From: Tretioscincus oriximinensis
Taxonomy: Eukaryota > Chordata > Lepidosauria > Squamata > Gymnophthalmidae
Direction: 5' to 3'
Length of the DNA: 64,000 nt
NCBI GenBank assembly: GCA_022410635.1
Contig: JAJVDF010000302.1
Span: 904,168-968,167, forward strand
In this document: positions 1 through 10,004 of the stretch, piece after piece
How positions within the stretch are numbered: position 1 is the stretch's first letter
Layout: each line of letters starts with the position of its first letter
Program-made: the position numbers and the translations under genes
The notes under the pieces: generated by a model
What the model was told of the DNA's origin: nothing
Seen by the model: the letters and a program-made list of their open reading frames with translations, nothing else
Databases searched by the model: none

Positions 1-36
1 GAGGAGGAGGAGGAGGAGAAGAAGAAGAAGAAGAAG
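1..36. repeat. Purine simple repeat (GAG/GAA)n
   Basis: GAG then GAA triplets fill the left edge of the window. Such tracts form the ends of SINE-A copies here, so this may be the tail of an element cut by the window boundary. Confidence 0.8.
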
Positions 37-39
37 ACT

Positions 40-212
40 GCCCATAAGAACATAAGAAGAGCCATACTGGATCAGGCCACAGCCCATCAAGTCCAGCATT
101 CTGTGTCACACAGAGGCCCACCAGATGCACCTGGGCAGTCCGAACAGAGGAAAGCAAAATATGCTCCTGTTCATGACTCCCTGCAAATGGCACTTCAGGA
201 GTCCTGCCCAGG
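40..212 (-). mobile_element. CR1-A LINE, 3' end only
   Basis: The left edge carries the reverse complement of the TTCTTATG repeat that ends CR1-A copies here, followed by the conserved last 160 bp. It is heavily 5'-truncated, stopping at GGAGTCCTGCC, and has no coding content. The copy at 60613-60772 stops at the same place. Confidence 0.85.
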
Positions 213-299
213 TGCAATTTGTGGGCGTCTGGGTGGGACCGAATGCTGGACTAGATGGGCTCTGGCCCGATTTACTATGGCTCTTCTTATATTCTTATG
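213..299 (+). mobile_element. CR1-A LINE, last 90 bp
   Basis: It runs from CAGGTGCAATT to the terminal TTCTTATG motif in plus orientation, directly abutting the preceding minus copy. The two form an inverted pair of 3' ends. Confidence 0.75.
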
Positions 300-682
300 A
301 CCAAAGGAGAAAACCAATGAACGGATCTTTGCCCGTCTGCCACAGACAAGCAAAGGAATTAACAACTCAACACGGGTTACCTGAAGCAGATTTTCTGTCA
401 GGATGCAAGCTGTGAGCTGCCTTGGGGATTCAGAAACATTTTCTCTGAAGTGTCTTGGCCTAAGTGACGGCATCCTCCTCACAGCAAGGAAAGCATGCAC
501 TGCTGGTTTTATGCCTCCAGTAATGCTCGACACGCAGCAGGTGCCCACATCAAAACATGTGGTCTTGGCACAGCTGCACGGAAATGTTTTCCTCAGAGGA
601 ACAGGCTGACATTTGTCACAAGCAACAGGGATGTCAGTTCCCTTAAAGAACTCGTGTCAGCCTCCATCCACTACAGAGAAGT
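300..682. other. Unassigned low-copy sequence
   Basis: No repeat family, exon or RNA gene was recognised. Open frames here are short and in several overlapping frames, with no coding signature. Confidence 0.5.
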
Positions 683-830
683 CCAGTGGGATCAGGCCAC
701 AGCCCTCCTAGCCCACACAATGGGTCTCACACGATGGCAAAGCCCACCTGTTCCTTCTGGGCTTTCTTTTGTCTTAAGCAGGAGGCAGAAGCAAAACCTT
801 CCCCAGCTCTTGATTCCCTGCGTTTTATTT
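683..830 (-). mobile_element. Diverged CR1-A-like 3' end
   Basis: It resembles the CR1-A terminal segment (GGATCAGGCCACAGCCC, then TTGATTCCCTGC) on the minus strand, with many substitutions, so it is an older insertion than its neighbours. Confidence 0.6.
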
Positions 831-841
831 ATTTATTTGAT

Positions 842-1005
842 TCACATCAGACACACTGTGAAGCAGGTGGGGCTGAGAGAGTCCTAAAGAACTGCGATTG
901 GTCCAAAGATCAGCCAGGTGGCTTCATGGAGAAAGGTGGAACCAAAGCAAGAGATTTGCAGACAGAAGAGTCCAGCAGTCTAATCACTACACCAAACTGG
1001 CTCTC
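842..1005 (-). mobile_element. SINE-B, tRNA/CORE-like
   Basis: In the minus direction it reads a head ending in GTGTAGTGATTAGA, a cramped CORE-like middle with the GTGACC-type segment degraded, then AGCCCCACCTGCTTCACAG. The same order occurs in the better copies at 3408-3665 and 6612-6850. Confidence 0.65.
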
Positions 1006-1044
1006 ATTTTTCCATCGCAGGTGCATATTTTGCTCTCAGGTGCA

Positions 1045-1112
1045 TCGACGGAAGCTCCTTTTTCGTTAGTCTCTAAGGGGCTGCCAGATCCCCTTGTTAG
1101 AGATCTCTGCTT
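1045..1112 (+). mobile_element. Penelope-like 3' tail fragment
   Basis: GACGGAAGCTCC, then TTAGTCTCTAAGG, then CTTGTTAGAGAT resemble the 3' non-coding tail of the Penelope-like element at 57180-58995. It is short and degraded. Confidence 0.45.
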
Positions 1113-1121
1113 CTGAAGAAG

Positions 1122-1741
1122 AAGAGGGATATTTTGGAACTGGAGAAGGTGCAGAAAAGGGCAACAAAAGTGATCAAGGGTCTGGAGCACTTCCCTTACG
1201 AAGCAAGGCTGCAACGTCTGGGCCTCTTCAGCCTTGAAAGGCGATGTTTGAGAGGTGATCTGATTGAACTGTACAAAATCATGCATGGGATGGACAGGGC
1301 GAATAGAGAAAAAATATTTTCTCTATCACACAACACAAGGACCAGAGGGCCCTCCTTAAAACTGTTGGGTAGAAAAGTGAGAACAGACTAAGGAAAGTAT
1401 TTTTTCACCCAGAGGGTCATCGGCCTGTGGAATTTACTTCCTGAAGAGGTGGTGGTAGCTAACAGCTTGGATAGTTTCAAGACAGGATTAGACAGGTTTA
1501 TGGACACCAAGGGTATAAATAGATACTAGGATGGATGTCTGGATGTTGCCTCTGGGATGGAGCCACAGGCAGGACTCCTGAAGTGCCATTTNCAGGGAGT
1601 CNTGAACAGGAGCATATTTTGCTTTCCTCTGTTCGGACTGCCCAGGTGCATCCGGTGGTCCTCTGTGTGACACAGAATGCTGGACTTGATGGGCTGTGGC
1701 CTGATCCAGNATGGCTCTTCTTATGTTCTTATGTTCTTATG
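1122..1741 (+). mobile_element. CR1-A LINE, 5'-truncated
   Basis: This encodes the last part of CR1 ORF2 ([18 protein letters not shown], then FSLERRCLRGDLIELYKIMH), then a 3' UTR and three TTCTTATG repeats. A premature stop follows GRKVRTD where intact copies read DKGKYFF. Everything upstream of the thumb region is missing, so the copy is dead on arrival. Confidence 0.9.
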
Positions 1742-2045
1742 NCTCATTTTAAACACCACATAACAATACAAAGGCATCCAACCTGGAGGCACATATATGC
1801 TTTAGAAGAGGGATATTCTTCACCGTGTATTGCTCGGACTATTGGAATGTTGTATGTTTATATAGGTGACAGTTGGATGTTATTCCATTATTTGCACATT
1901 GATTTGTGCATTTCTGTGTAGTACCAGCAACCAAGCTTCAGCCATCGAAAAAGACAATACATCAAAACGCGTTTGGCATGCAAAACATCTATCTCCTCTT
2001 GACTCCTGCAACAGTTCTTCAAAGAAGAAGAGGAGAAGAAGAGGA
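1742..2045. other. Unassigned sequence
   Basis: AT-rich sequence with no recognised repeat; it ends in a GAAGAAGAGG purine run that merges into the tail of the next SINE. Confidence 0.5.
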
Positions 2046-2612
2046 TGAAGAACTGTGTTTTTATACCCTGCTTTTTCCCACTCAAAGGGATTCAAAGCAG
2101 TTTACAAAGTTAATTTTTACCCAAAAGCTTACATCAGGGGTCCTCAAACTACGGCCCACGGGCCACATCCGGCCGGCCAAGGACATTCATCCGGCCCGCT
2201 AGATGTTGTTGTCACCGCCGTCTGTCCTGATTATCAGCCGACTGGTCCTGGGCTCACAGATACATACCNTTTCCCTTTTCAATAGCGCCTGCGCACAATG
2301 AACATTTCATGACACTAAGCGGCCCACAAACCAGGAATTTGCTCATCGTTTTTTAAAAACTATAGTCCGGCCCTCCAAAGGCCTGGGGAACAGTGACATG
2401 GCCCCCTGTTTAAAATGTTTGAGGATCCCTGTGGTGGTTCCCATTTATCTAGTTGCAGTGTGTTGCAATTCCTTGCAATTCCTGCTTTTGAATAGCTGGG
2501 GTTGGCTAGTAGAAGGCACTCCCCTGTCTCCATGTCCGACACAGGGCCTTGAAACCCGATCTCTCAGATGAAAGACCAGTACTTAGCCGATTGAGCTATT
2601 CGTGCCACTTGC
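2046..2612 (-). mobile_element. SINE-A, split by a hAT element
   Basis: Minus-strand tRNA-headed SINE. The L2-like tail (TTTTTATACCCTGC, then GGGATTCAAAGCAG) lies at 2046-2134 and the body plus tRNA-like head at 2432-2612. A hAT-type element separates the halves. About 20 bp of SINE expected between CTTACAT and TGGTGGTTCC are absent at the insertion point. Confidence 0.85.
2135..2431. mobile_element. Non-autonomous hAT-type element (297 bp)
   Basis: It begins CAGGGGTCCTCAAACTA and ends in its near-inverse TTTGAGGATCCCTG. It is the same family as 5135-5430 in the opposite orientation, sharing the GGCCCACGGGCC and CATCCGGCC motifs. It has no transposase frame. Unlike the other copy it lacks an 8-bp target duplication. 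Confidence 0.85.
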
Positions 2613-2659
2613 CTGTCTCTCCAACCTGAAGGCTACCGTACACCTGACCTTGCACTCAT

Positions 2660-2830
2660 ATACATTGATAAACTTTGCCTCCACGAATCTGTCTCTTAAA
2701 GCTATCCAGGCTGGTTGCTTTCAGCACCTATTCTGCTCATGAATTCTACAGAGGGGTGGCCTCCGTGTCTTCCTAATTCTCATGCCCATTAGCTTCAGGT
2801 TCCTTTCAACTGCATTTCTAGCTGGTTATC
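2660..2830 (-). mobile_element. Ancient CR1 fragment
   Basis: In the minus direction it resembles the CR1 C-terminal coding/3' region (GAAT..TTTAAGAGACAGATTCGT, then AAGCTAATGGGCATGAG). Divergence is high. Confidence 0.5.
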
Positions 2831-3198
2831 CCAAATGTTGCACATTTCTGTAGCAATTGCTTTTCACTTCTGAAAAACCTTTCCCGTTATTTATGCTTCC
2901 AATAAAATTAGCGTGGCACCCAGTTAACACGCAGTGCACGTCGGGCATATTAAATAGTCTAACAATGAATTATAGCTCCGGGAAAGAAAAAGAAAAACTT
3001 AATTTACTTCTCCATGTGAAGTTTCGGAAGCATGCTGGCACATTTCACGGCCCAGTCACAGTAAATGAATTTGCTTTCACAGCTACAAATCAGCTGTGCA
3101 TCGAATCGATGACTTGGGCATGTACGTCCTGGGCTCCAGGGGTTCTACCCTTTAGGACCGAATTCTGATATGTGACAAGTAACGCTAACAGGGATGTA
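2831..3198. other. Unassigned low-copy sequence
   Basis: No repeat or exon was recognised. A 103-codon frame is present but has composition and context typical of chance. Confidence 0.5.
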
Positions 3199-3407
3199 TA
3201 GAATCATAGGGTTGGAAGGGACCTCCAGGGTCATAGAGTTCCAACCCCCTGCTCGATGCAGGATTCATTAAACCATCCCAGACAGATGCCTGTCCAGCCT
3301 CTGTTTGAAGACTTCCAGAGAAGTCGAACTCACCACCCCNTGTGGCAAACTGTTCCACTGGTTTATCACCCTGTTAGAAAGTTTTTTCTGATATCTAATC
3401 TAAATCT
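3199..3407 (-). mobile_element. CR1-B LINE, 3' end
   Basis: It starts with AGAATCATAGGGTTGGAAG, the reverse complement of the CR1-B 3' terminus, and continues into the C-terminal ORF2 region. It is truncated where SINE-B begins. Confidence 0.85.
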
Positions 3408-3665
3408 ACACATAGGGCCAGTTTGGTGTAGTAGTTAGAGTGTGGGACTCTTATCTGGGAGTCTCCTGATTCGATTTCTCATTCCTCCATGAAGGTCAGC
3501 TAGGTGACCTTGGGCCCGTCACAGTTCTTTAGAACTCTCTCAGCCCCACCTACTTGACGGGTGTCTGTTGTGGAGAAAGCAACAAAAGCTATGTGCACCA
3601 GCCTTTGGTTGGCCACCCTGAGACCTTCGGGTATAGGGCAGGATATAAATACAAATAAATAAAAA
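3408..3665 (+). mobile_element. SINE-B with L2-type tail
   Basis: The head GGTGTAGTAGTTAGAG resembles a tRNA A box and GATTCGATTTC a B box. The middle has a CORE-type GGTGACCTTGGGC segment. It ends in an L2-like CTGAGACCTTCGGGTATAG and AAATA repeats, which suggests mobilisation by L2 machinery. Confidence 0.8.
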
Positions 3666-3684
3666 AGATCCAATTAAAAATATA

Positions 3685-4640
3685 TTAATGGTCTGGACTC
3701 ATGCTAAAGAGAATATAAGTAAGATTGCCATATTAAAGCTGGATGTCATGAAAGCTTTTNACAAGGTAAACCATCATTTTTTGTTTGAAACTTGTTAAAA
3801 AATGAATTTGGGCCAGAAAGTTTGTACAACATTAAAAAATGTATATACAGGGAATATGGCTGCCATAAGAGTAAACAACATAATGACAGACAAAATATAC
3901 ATTTTGAATGGCTTGAAACCAGGATGTCCACTATCTCCCACATTATTCACGATAGCCATAGAAATACTAGCTAATTTAATAAGAAACAATAGGAATTGGG
4001 AAGGCTATACAATAGAAAACATAGAGAATCGTCTCAATCTTTTTGCTGACGATGCCCTAGTGATATCGAGCCAACCCCTAAACATGATAATATATATAAA
4101 GGAAACATTGCACAAATTTAAAAAAATGTCAGGCCTGCAGGTTAATATGGATAAGTCATAAATTCTATTCCAAAACACCACCCTGAAAGAACAACTAGAA
4201 ATTAGAATTAAAGAAAATAAAATACTTAGGTATATGGCTTTACAGGAATGTCAACAAAATCAATAAAGGAAATTACAATAAAGCATGGGAAAAAATACAT
4301 AAAAACCTAAGATTATGGAAAAACAAGCATCAAACTAGAAAAGAAAAAAATTAGAATGGCCAAAATGTTCATTTTACCGTTATTGTCTTATCTCTTTCAA
4401 ACCTTATTGAACCCAGTACCGAATAAAGAACTGCAAGCATGGACAAATAAAATAATAAAATGGGTAAACGATAATAAAAAAGTAAGGCTAAAGAAAAAGT
4501 GGCTAGTTTCAAACGAAAACGAACCAAACTGAGATGATGACACAAACCTACTGCTAAATGTTCACATACGGAGATCAGAGCCACAACAAATGGGTTTATT
4601 AGGAACCTTTATGCACTATGGTTTCTGGCAGCCTATTTTT
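3685..4640 (+). mobile_element. L1 LINE reverse-transcriptase fragment
   Basis: Frames broken by shifts encode L1-type RT motifs in order: motif A (KLDVMKAF) near 3740, LKPGCPLSPTLFTIAIEIL near 3915, and the catalytic block LFADDALV near 4050, then SGLQVNMDKS and a downstream FILPLLSYLFQTLLNPVPN segment. The copy lacks its 5' part, endonuclease and 3' end. It lies immediately before the Y element at 4720. Confidence 0.85.
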
Positions 4641-4719
4641 GCATTAACCAAAATAATTAGCGTAATTGCTGTAACTTGGAACAGGGACAGACCACAAAAG
4701 CAAAAAGGACCTAGGACTA

Positions 4720-5125
4720 GACTGAGCAGATTTTCTGATGCCCAAACTGGAATAATTAATATTCATNCCAATTTGCATATTCATGGTATGCAAAGTACAT
4801 CCACCGATATGCACATCCCACCCTGGAAAATCCCTTTTGCCCGAGAAACCCACGAGCGCATGTGGAAAAAAAAAATCACTGCACCACCACCGGGGCTGGC
4901 TCCTGAAGGCACCCTCCCCTCAGTAAAGAATTTTTAAAAAATTCAAATTTCTTATTCACTTTGAAAAATTCTCACACACTTCATAAAATTCTCACACAAT
5001 AAACTTCTCGTGTGCTCTCTGGATTTCTCGGGCAGGGATTTCGGAGGGTTATGCATTTAAAATGAATATAAAAATAGCATGAATATTAATTACCCCAGTT
5101 TGGGCCTCAGAAAATCTGTTCAGTC
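4720..5125. mobile_element. Element Y1, long inverted repeats
   Basis: It starts GACTGAGCAGATTTTCTGA and ends TCAGAAAATCTGTTCAGTC. The two ends are inverted copies for about 65 bp, including ATTAATATTCAT. There is no protein frame. The interior has one copy of a unit (GGCTCCTGAAGGCACCCTC, then AAATTCTCACAC) that is tandemly expanded in Y2 at 31641. The superfamily is not recognised and no clear target duplication was found. Confidence 0.7.
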
Positions 5126-5134
5126 AAACTAAGT

Positions 5135-5430
5135 CAGGGACCTCAAACTTTTTAAATAGGGGCCAGTTCACTCTTCCTCAGACCATAGGATTGCTGGACT
5201 ATAGTTTTTAAAAAACTATGAACAGATTCCTATTTTTTGGGCTGCCTGGTGTCATGAACTGAGCCTTGTGTGCATGTGCTTTTGAATAAGGCAAGGGGTG
5301 TGTGACTGTGAACCTGGGACTAGTTGGCTGCTAAGCAGGACAGACAGAAGCGACATCATCATCTTGTGGGCCGGATAAATGTCCTCAGCGGGCCACATGA
5401 GGCCCGTGGACCATAGTTTGAGGACCCCTG
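5135..5430. mobile_element. Non-autonomous hAT-type element (296 bp)
   Basis: Ends CAGGGACCTCAAAC and GTTTGAGGACCCCTG are inverted. It is flanked by AACTAAGT (5127-5134) and AACTAAAT (5431-5438), a 7/8 match of the 8-bp length typical of hAT. It is inverted relative to the copy at 2135 and sits 9 bp after Y1. Confidence 0.9.
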
Positions 5431-5544
5431 AACTAAATGGATCAGAAAAGGGTCTTTTCTCCATCGCCTTTAAACGGAAGAGGAAAAAAGCAGAGGTATT
5501 GGGCAAGATCCATTTTGTAGACCTTCAGTTGTCTCCATTGTGGG

Positions 5545-6452
5545 CAGGGTGGATTTGATTTAAATCTAACTGATTTAAATCACGATTTAAATCACTAGTC
5601 AGTAAGGCTTGATTTAAAACCGTGATTTAAATCAAAGTTTCTACCTAAACTAGTTCTTGCTATTTTAACATGCAAGTAGATGAAGATTTTTAGAATCACT
5701 TTTTATATTACTTTTTTCTCCCCAGTTTAATAGGTTAATCATTCATATTTGGACACCACTGTTCTGTTGTACTTAGGAAGGAGAAAAATAATCCTGACCT
5801 TAATAACAATTTAAATAGATTTATTCAACTGAAACAATAACAACATTACAGCATTGTGCTCAAAGTTTCACTTTCCTTTTCTTGTCTGCTTGCCCTTCCT
5901 CCTCCTCACACTTAGATTCACATTCTTCTTGTGTTGTGCAGATCTATTCCACTCCAAACAATCAGAAACATATTGTCTAACTTCTTGGACTTGGCACTGA
6001 AGGGGTTGATTCTGTCTTCATAAGTTTGTAGAACAATAGGATTAAGGTCTTTTTCTCAACTCTGTTCATGTTATAACATTTTTGCTGTGAAGAAGAGGCT
6101 GGGACCTCTGCGGAGTCAAATTCAGTTTTGAGAACTGCGTAAGTCAAGCGAGCGTCTGTGATAATATAGGAGAGAAAATGCCCACTCATCCTACAGAAAC
6201 CTCTGGAAGAGCATGGCATGGTGAATGTGACACATAGACAGCCTTTATTCTACTGAGTTAAACAACTCAGCTTTATCTCATGATGGAAGAACCTTTGGAT
6301 GGTAAAATATTTTCCTCAAAAAGCAGTTTATTGAAAAAANCCCGATTTAAATAAAAAAAATCCGATTTAAATAAAAAAAAATCCGATTTAAATTTTTAAA
6401 ATTTGATTTTTTTGATTTTTTTTAAAAAAAACATTGATTTTTATCCACCCTG
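5545..6452. mobile_element. hAT-type element (908 bp)
   Basis: Terminal CAGGGTGGAT and ATCCACCCTG are flanked by a perfect 8-bp duplication ATTGTGGG (5537-5544 and 6453-6460). The left subterminal region has four or more GATTTAAATC palindromes, and the right has three CCGATTTAAAT units in poly-A context, a plausible set of transposase binding sites. An 80-codon minus frame at 5977-6219 might be a transposase remnant, but no motif is recognisable. Confidence 0.9.
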
Positions 6453-6611
6453 ATTGTGGGCACCTTTTCTAGCCACTGGATCTCTGCTTCCTTTCCATGC
6501 CTCCACTTTCCCTTGGCCTCCAATTCCAGAATGAAGAAACCAATAGTTATTCCAGAAGCACCTGCACTTTCTTTTCAGCCCACTTTTGCATAGGAAAATT
6601 CACTTAACGCT

Positions 6612-6860
6612 GAGTGTCTGCCCGGTCTAGTGGTTAGATGATCACATTCTTATCTGGAAGTCCCCCAGTTCGATTCCACGCTCCTCCATGAAGCCAGCTG
6701 GGTGACCTTGGACTAGGTGGAGACTTTTAGAGCTCTCTCAACCCCACCTGCTTTACAAGGTGCCTGTTGTGAAGAGAAGAATCTTCACAAGATGTCTGTT
6801 TTGAAGACACAAATCTTAGGTTATGGAAGCTGCTTTGTATCTCCTCAGGTTGACCAAATC
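6612..6860 (+). mobile_element. SINE-B
   Basis: The head TCTAGTGGTTAGATGA, B box GTTCGATTCC, CORE-like GGTGACCTTGGAC and AGCTCTCTCAACCCCACCT occur in the usual order. The 3' end is diverged. A small perfect stem (TTGTGAAGA with TCTTCACAA) lies near 6768. Confidence 0.75.
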
Positions 6861-6939
6861 GGGAATTGTATCCCGTCCAGTATGGGAGGTAAGGTGGAGG
6901 GCCTTCATTACCTACGTGATATTTCACAAGATGTATTCA

Positions 6940-7258
6940 CCCACGGCATTTATGATTTACTGGATACTGGATTTGAAAAGAATTACGTAAAATTTAGTTG
7001 GATATCCTCAAGTAGAGGGGGGGAGGGAGGGGAGCACTAATGGGTGAGGTGGAGGGTTACTTTTATGGTATGACATGTATTGACTAATGAGGGGATCCAA
7101 CATATATATGTGTGTACTTACTAGTGTGAATTTAAACATGTCATAATTTATGACATGAATGGAGTAATGGTTGGTTTCAACATATATAAGTTTGTACTTA
7201 CAATTGTGTAATTTTAACATGTCANATTTCATATATATCAATAAAGAATTTTTTTTTT
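6940..7258 (+). mobile_element. L1 3' UTR fragment with G-rich tract
   Basis: A tail-like AT-rich segment ends in AATAAAGAA and a T/A homopolymer. A polypurine G tract (GGGGGGGAGGGAGGGGAG) lies near 7016-7034, as in many L1 3' UTRs. Two imperfect copies of a 100-bp unit (CAACATATATA, GTACTTAC, TTTAACATGTCA) follow. Confidence 0.55.
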
Positions 7259-7775
7259 NNAAAAAAGGTTNACCAAATCTTCCTCCCAATCTCTTCTCTC
7301 CCTCCCTTCCTCCTGTTTTTCCATTAAACTCAAGTGCTCATTTTATATGGTTTTAGTTTGTGTGCCATTTTGTGGGGATATAACCTTTACACAAACTGAG
7401 ATAATGCCTCTTTTAAACTTTCAGCAACTGGCCCTTTATTAGTCAAAACAACTAGTGTAATTATTATTATTAATCATACTAATTAATCTCCCACTCAGGC
7501 AGCCTGATTGCCACGTACACAATGACAACACACACTGCTGCAAAGGAGATGCAAATGCTTTAGGGTTCCAAAAGTTGCCCCCTTCCACTCCCCTTAGTTG
7601 AATTTGCACAGGAAAAAAAGCACCAAAGGCGGGAGATCTGCATTTCCAGCCTTGCAAACTTGGGCCAATTTAAAGAAAAAGCTGTAAGGGGAGCAAGGAG
7701 CCAATGACAGAAGTGATACAGATCAGCCATTTGCAAGCCAGGATTTACGATCGGACATCACAGAATCACATTATG
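7259..7775. other. Unassigned sequence
   Basis: No recognised element. It contains a short ATT microsatellite at about 7461. Confidence 0.5.
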
Positions 7776-7926
7776 ATTCTATGTGACACAGAATGCTGGA
7801 CTCGATGGGCTGTGGCCTGATCCAGTATGGCTCTTCTTATGTTCACAGGATGGTTCAGTGACTCCTGCATAGAGCAAGGGGTTGGACCCCGTGACCCTGG
7901 AGGTCCTTTCCGACTCTATGATTCTA
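7776..7926 (+). mobile_element. CR1-A/CR1-B fused 3' ends
   Basis: A CR1-A terminus (GTGACACAGAATGCTGGAC to CTTCTTATGTTC) at 7779-7844 runs directly into a CR1-B terminus (GGATGGTTCAGTGACTCCTG to CTATGATTCTAG) at 7847-7926, both plus. It is either tandem insertion or a chimeric retrotranscript. Confidence 0.75.
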
Positions 7927-8159
7927 GTGAAATTTTATCTTGTCTCTTAGCATTTTCAAACCTCAACGAAAAACAGTCTTGTTTTACAGGGCCTTTGATA
8001 CCCCCAATTAACTTTGCTTTATTGATTTATTCTCTGAAATTTTAAATTTAATGTTTAGGCATTAAAAATATTCTCTTTTATTGCACTTGTTGTACAGATT
8101 GTATTTTCATGTGCATGTTTTACAGCGCCATGTACATGGATAACGCTTTAAAGGAACAA

Positions 8160-8240
8160 GTACTACTACTACTACTACTACTAACTACTACTACTAACTA
8201 TTAACTACTACTAGCACTAATATTACTAATACTAATAAAA
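8160..8240. repeat. (TAC/ACT)n and (ACTAAT)n microsatellite
   Basis: TACTACTAC runs pass into ACTAAT variants, possibly the 3' tail of a preceding LINE whose last 60 bp (CAGCGCCATGTACATGGA) look like a LINE terminus. Confidence 0.8.
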
Positions 8241-8244
8241 AAAA

Positions 8245-8540
8245 CCTGAAAAAATAGTTGAAAATGAACATGTCCAAATATTCTGGGAGTTTTGAATTCA
8301 GTCTGACAAGGTTTTTGGAACACAATACACCGGATCTCACGATCGTGGAAAAGAAAAATGTGTCGATCATTGATGTCGCCATACCAGTTGCAAAAGGCAA
8401 CCTTGATTGGATCTGCACGCATCATACTAAAATACATCACACAGTCCTAGACGCTTGGAAAGTGGCCGACTTGCGATTTTGTTGTACGAAATCCAGCATA
8501 TTAATCTCGTTTGCTGTGTATTATTGACAGCAACAGCAAC
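8245..8540 (+). mobile_element. LINE C-terminal fragment, possibly R4/Dong-type
   Basis: An 89-codon frame starting at 8258 encodes LTIVEKKNVSIIDVAIPVAKG, resembling the conserved stretch near the C-terminus of non-LTR elements with restriction-like endonucleases. It then skips to ICTHHTKIHHTVLDAWKVAD, so an internal segment is deleted. It ends in CAACAGCAACAATAAT, merging with a microsatellite. The family call rests on memory of similar peptides and is tentative. Confidence 0.45.
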
Positions 8541-8631
8541 AATAATAATGATGATGATGATGGTGATGGTGATGATGATGGTGATCATGGTGATCATGGT
8601 GACGGTGCCGGTGACGATGACGATGATGATG

Positions 8632-8694
<63 letters not shown>

Positions 8695-8695
8695 G
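8541..8695. repeat. (GAT)n and (AAT)n microsatellite
   Basis: ATG/GTG/GAC triplet variants for about 90 bp pass into an uninterrupted AAT array of about 60 bp. The variant-rich left part is older than the pure right part. Confidence 0.95.
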
Positions 8696-10000
8696 AATGC
8701 GATCTCTCTGTGCCTGGGGACAGCCACCAATGACTGCAGCTGTCGGGCCTCTAGCCCTAACTCCTTCCTTCTTCTTCTTCTTCCACCCCTCCTCTTCCTC
8801 CTCACCATCTGCTTCTGCATTGTTTAATTGTGAAAATTACTATTTAGTTAACATCCTAAATATAACAATAAAATTACTATTCACTCCGCTGATGTGTTCT
8901 CCCATTCTGAATTTGGACTGAAGATTTCAGTTTAAAACAAATTCCATCCCAGGTTTTCGTTCCTGCTCANAGCTAAAATAGGCAGCAGATAAATTCCCGG
9001 GAACTGATCTAGCACATTTATTAAGCTCACTCACCTAGCCAACTCTTTCTCCCTCTGCTNCCGTGATTATTTTTTTNAAAAAAATAAAATGTCAAAGAGT
9101 TTACCAGTTTCAAACCTGCTGGCTTCTCAGTGGATCACCGGTCTTTCAGTCTTCTGCCTGTCACACATGTACAGTTATAACTGAAGGAGTGGGACTTTTT
9201 CGTTAGCCAGCTGCCTCAGTATTTCTGACGTTCTTCTGCCTCAGGAGCAAGAGGGATGGATGGGCTGTTTTTTAGTTCCTTTATGTTCCAATGCTCGTGC
9301 ACTGGAACATATGCTTCAATGCTCCCCAGCATGTGCCTTTAACTGCACAGGTACTTGGGACTATTGCTTATTAGCTAAGCAACCCAACGTGGGAGGCTAG
9401 AACGTTAAGATGCATGCCTCCTCATAGGTTGTCCATCTAACAAACCCAGTCGNAGGCTGGATTGTGAATCCTTGGAATATAAGGGGACAGATATCCATAA
9501 ATAGTCCTACAAAAGGTTTATTGGATAACCTTAAAGCCCAGTACTGCCCTTCATATTATTTGGTTACCTTCTGAAAACTGGTTATGTTTCTATTACTGCC
9601 ATCCAGCTCACAATATTAGCCAGATGGACAGCACATAAATTTAATAGCTCAACTCATAAACACAATGACTCTGTGTCCCAGCTGGATACAGCCTTCGTCA
9701 TTTCCAAAGGTCGATTTTTTTACCCGTTTGTTTGCAATGCTCCTTTTTTTATTGTAAGAATGTAAAAGCAACACTAGTATTATTTTGATTAAAAACTAAG
9801 GAACGACAGTTCCCCTGTGAATTAATTAACAATTCTAATAACAAAGGTAATAATTAAAACATAATATCTTTGTTGACAGTCTGACTAGAAAAATGTACAA
9901 GCTAACAGTGGGTGCAATCCCCACTTTATACTGATTTTTTTTGCTTATGTAAATTTTTTAAAAATTGTGAACAGTAGCAATATAACAATAGAAGGTTGGA
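8696..10000. other. Unassigned intronic sequence
   Basis: No exon or confident repeat was found. A TTC run sits near 8768-8784 and AT-rich stretches near 9830-9960. Frames are all short. Confidence 0.5.
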
Positions 10001-10004
10001 AGAG

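Noticed and set aside
8455..8921. Poly-Asp/Asn and poly-Ile frames
   Set aside because: Translations of the GAT and AAT microsatellites.
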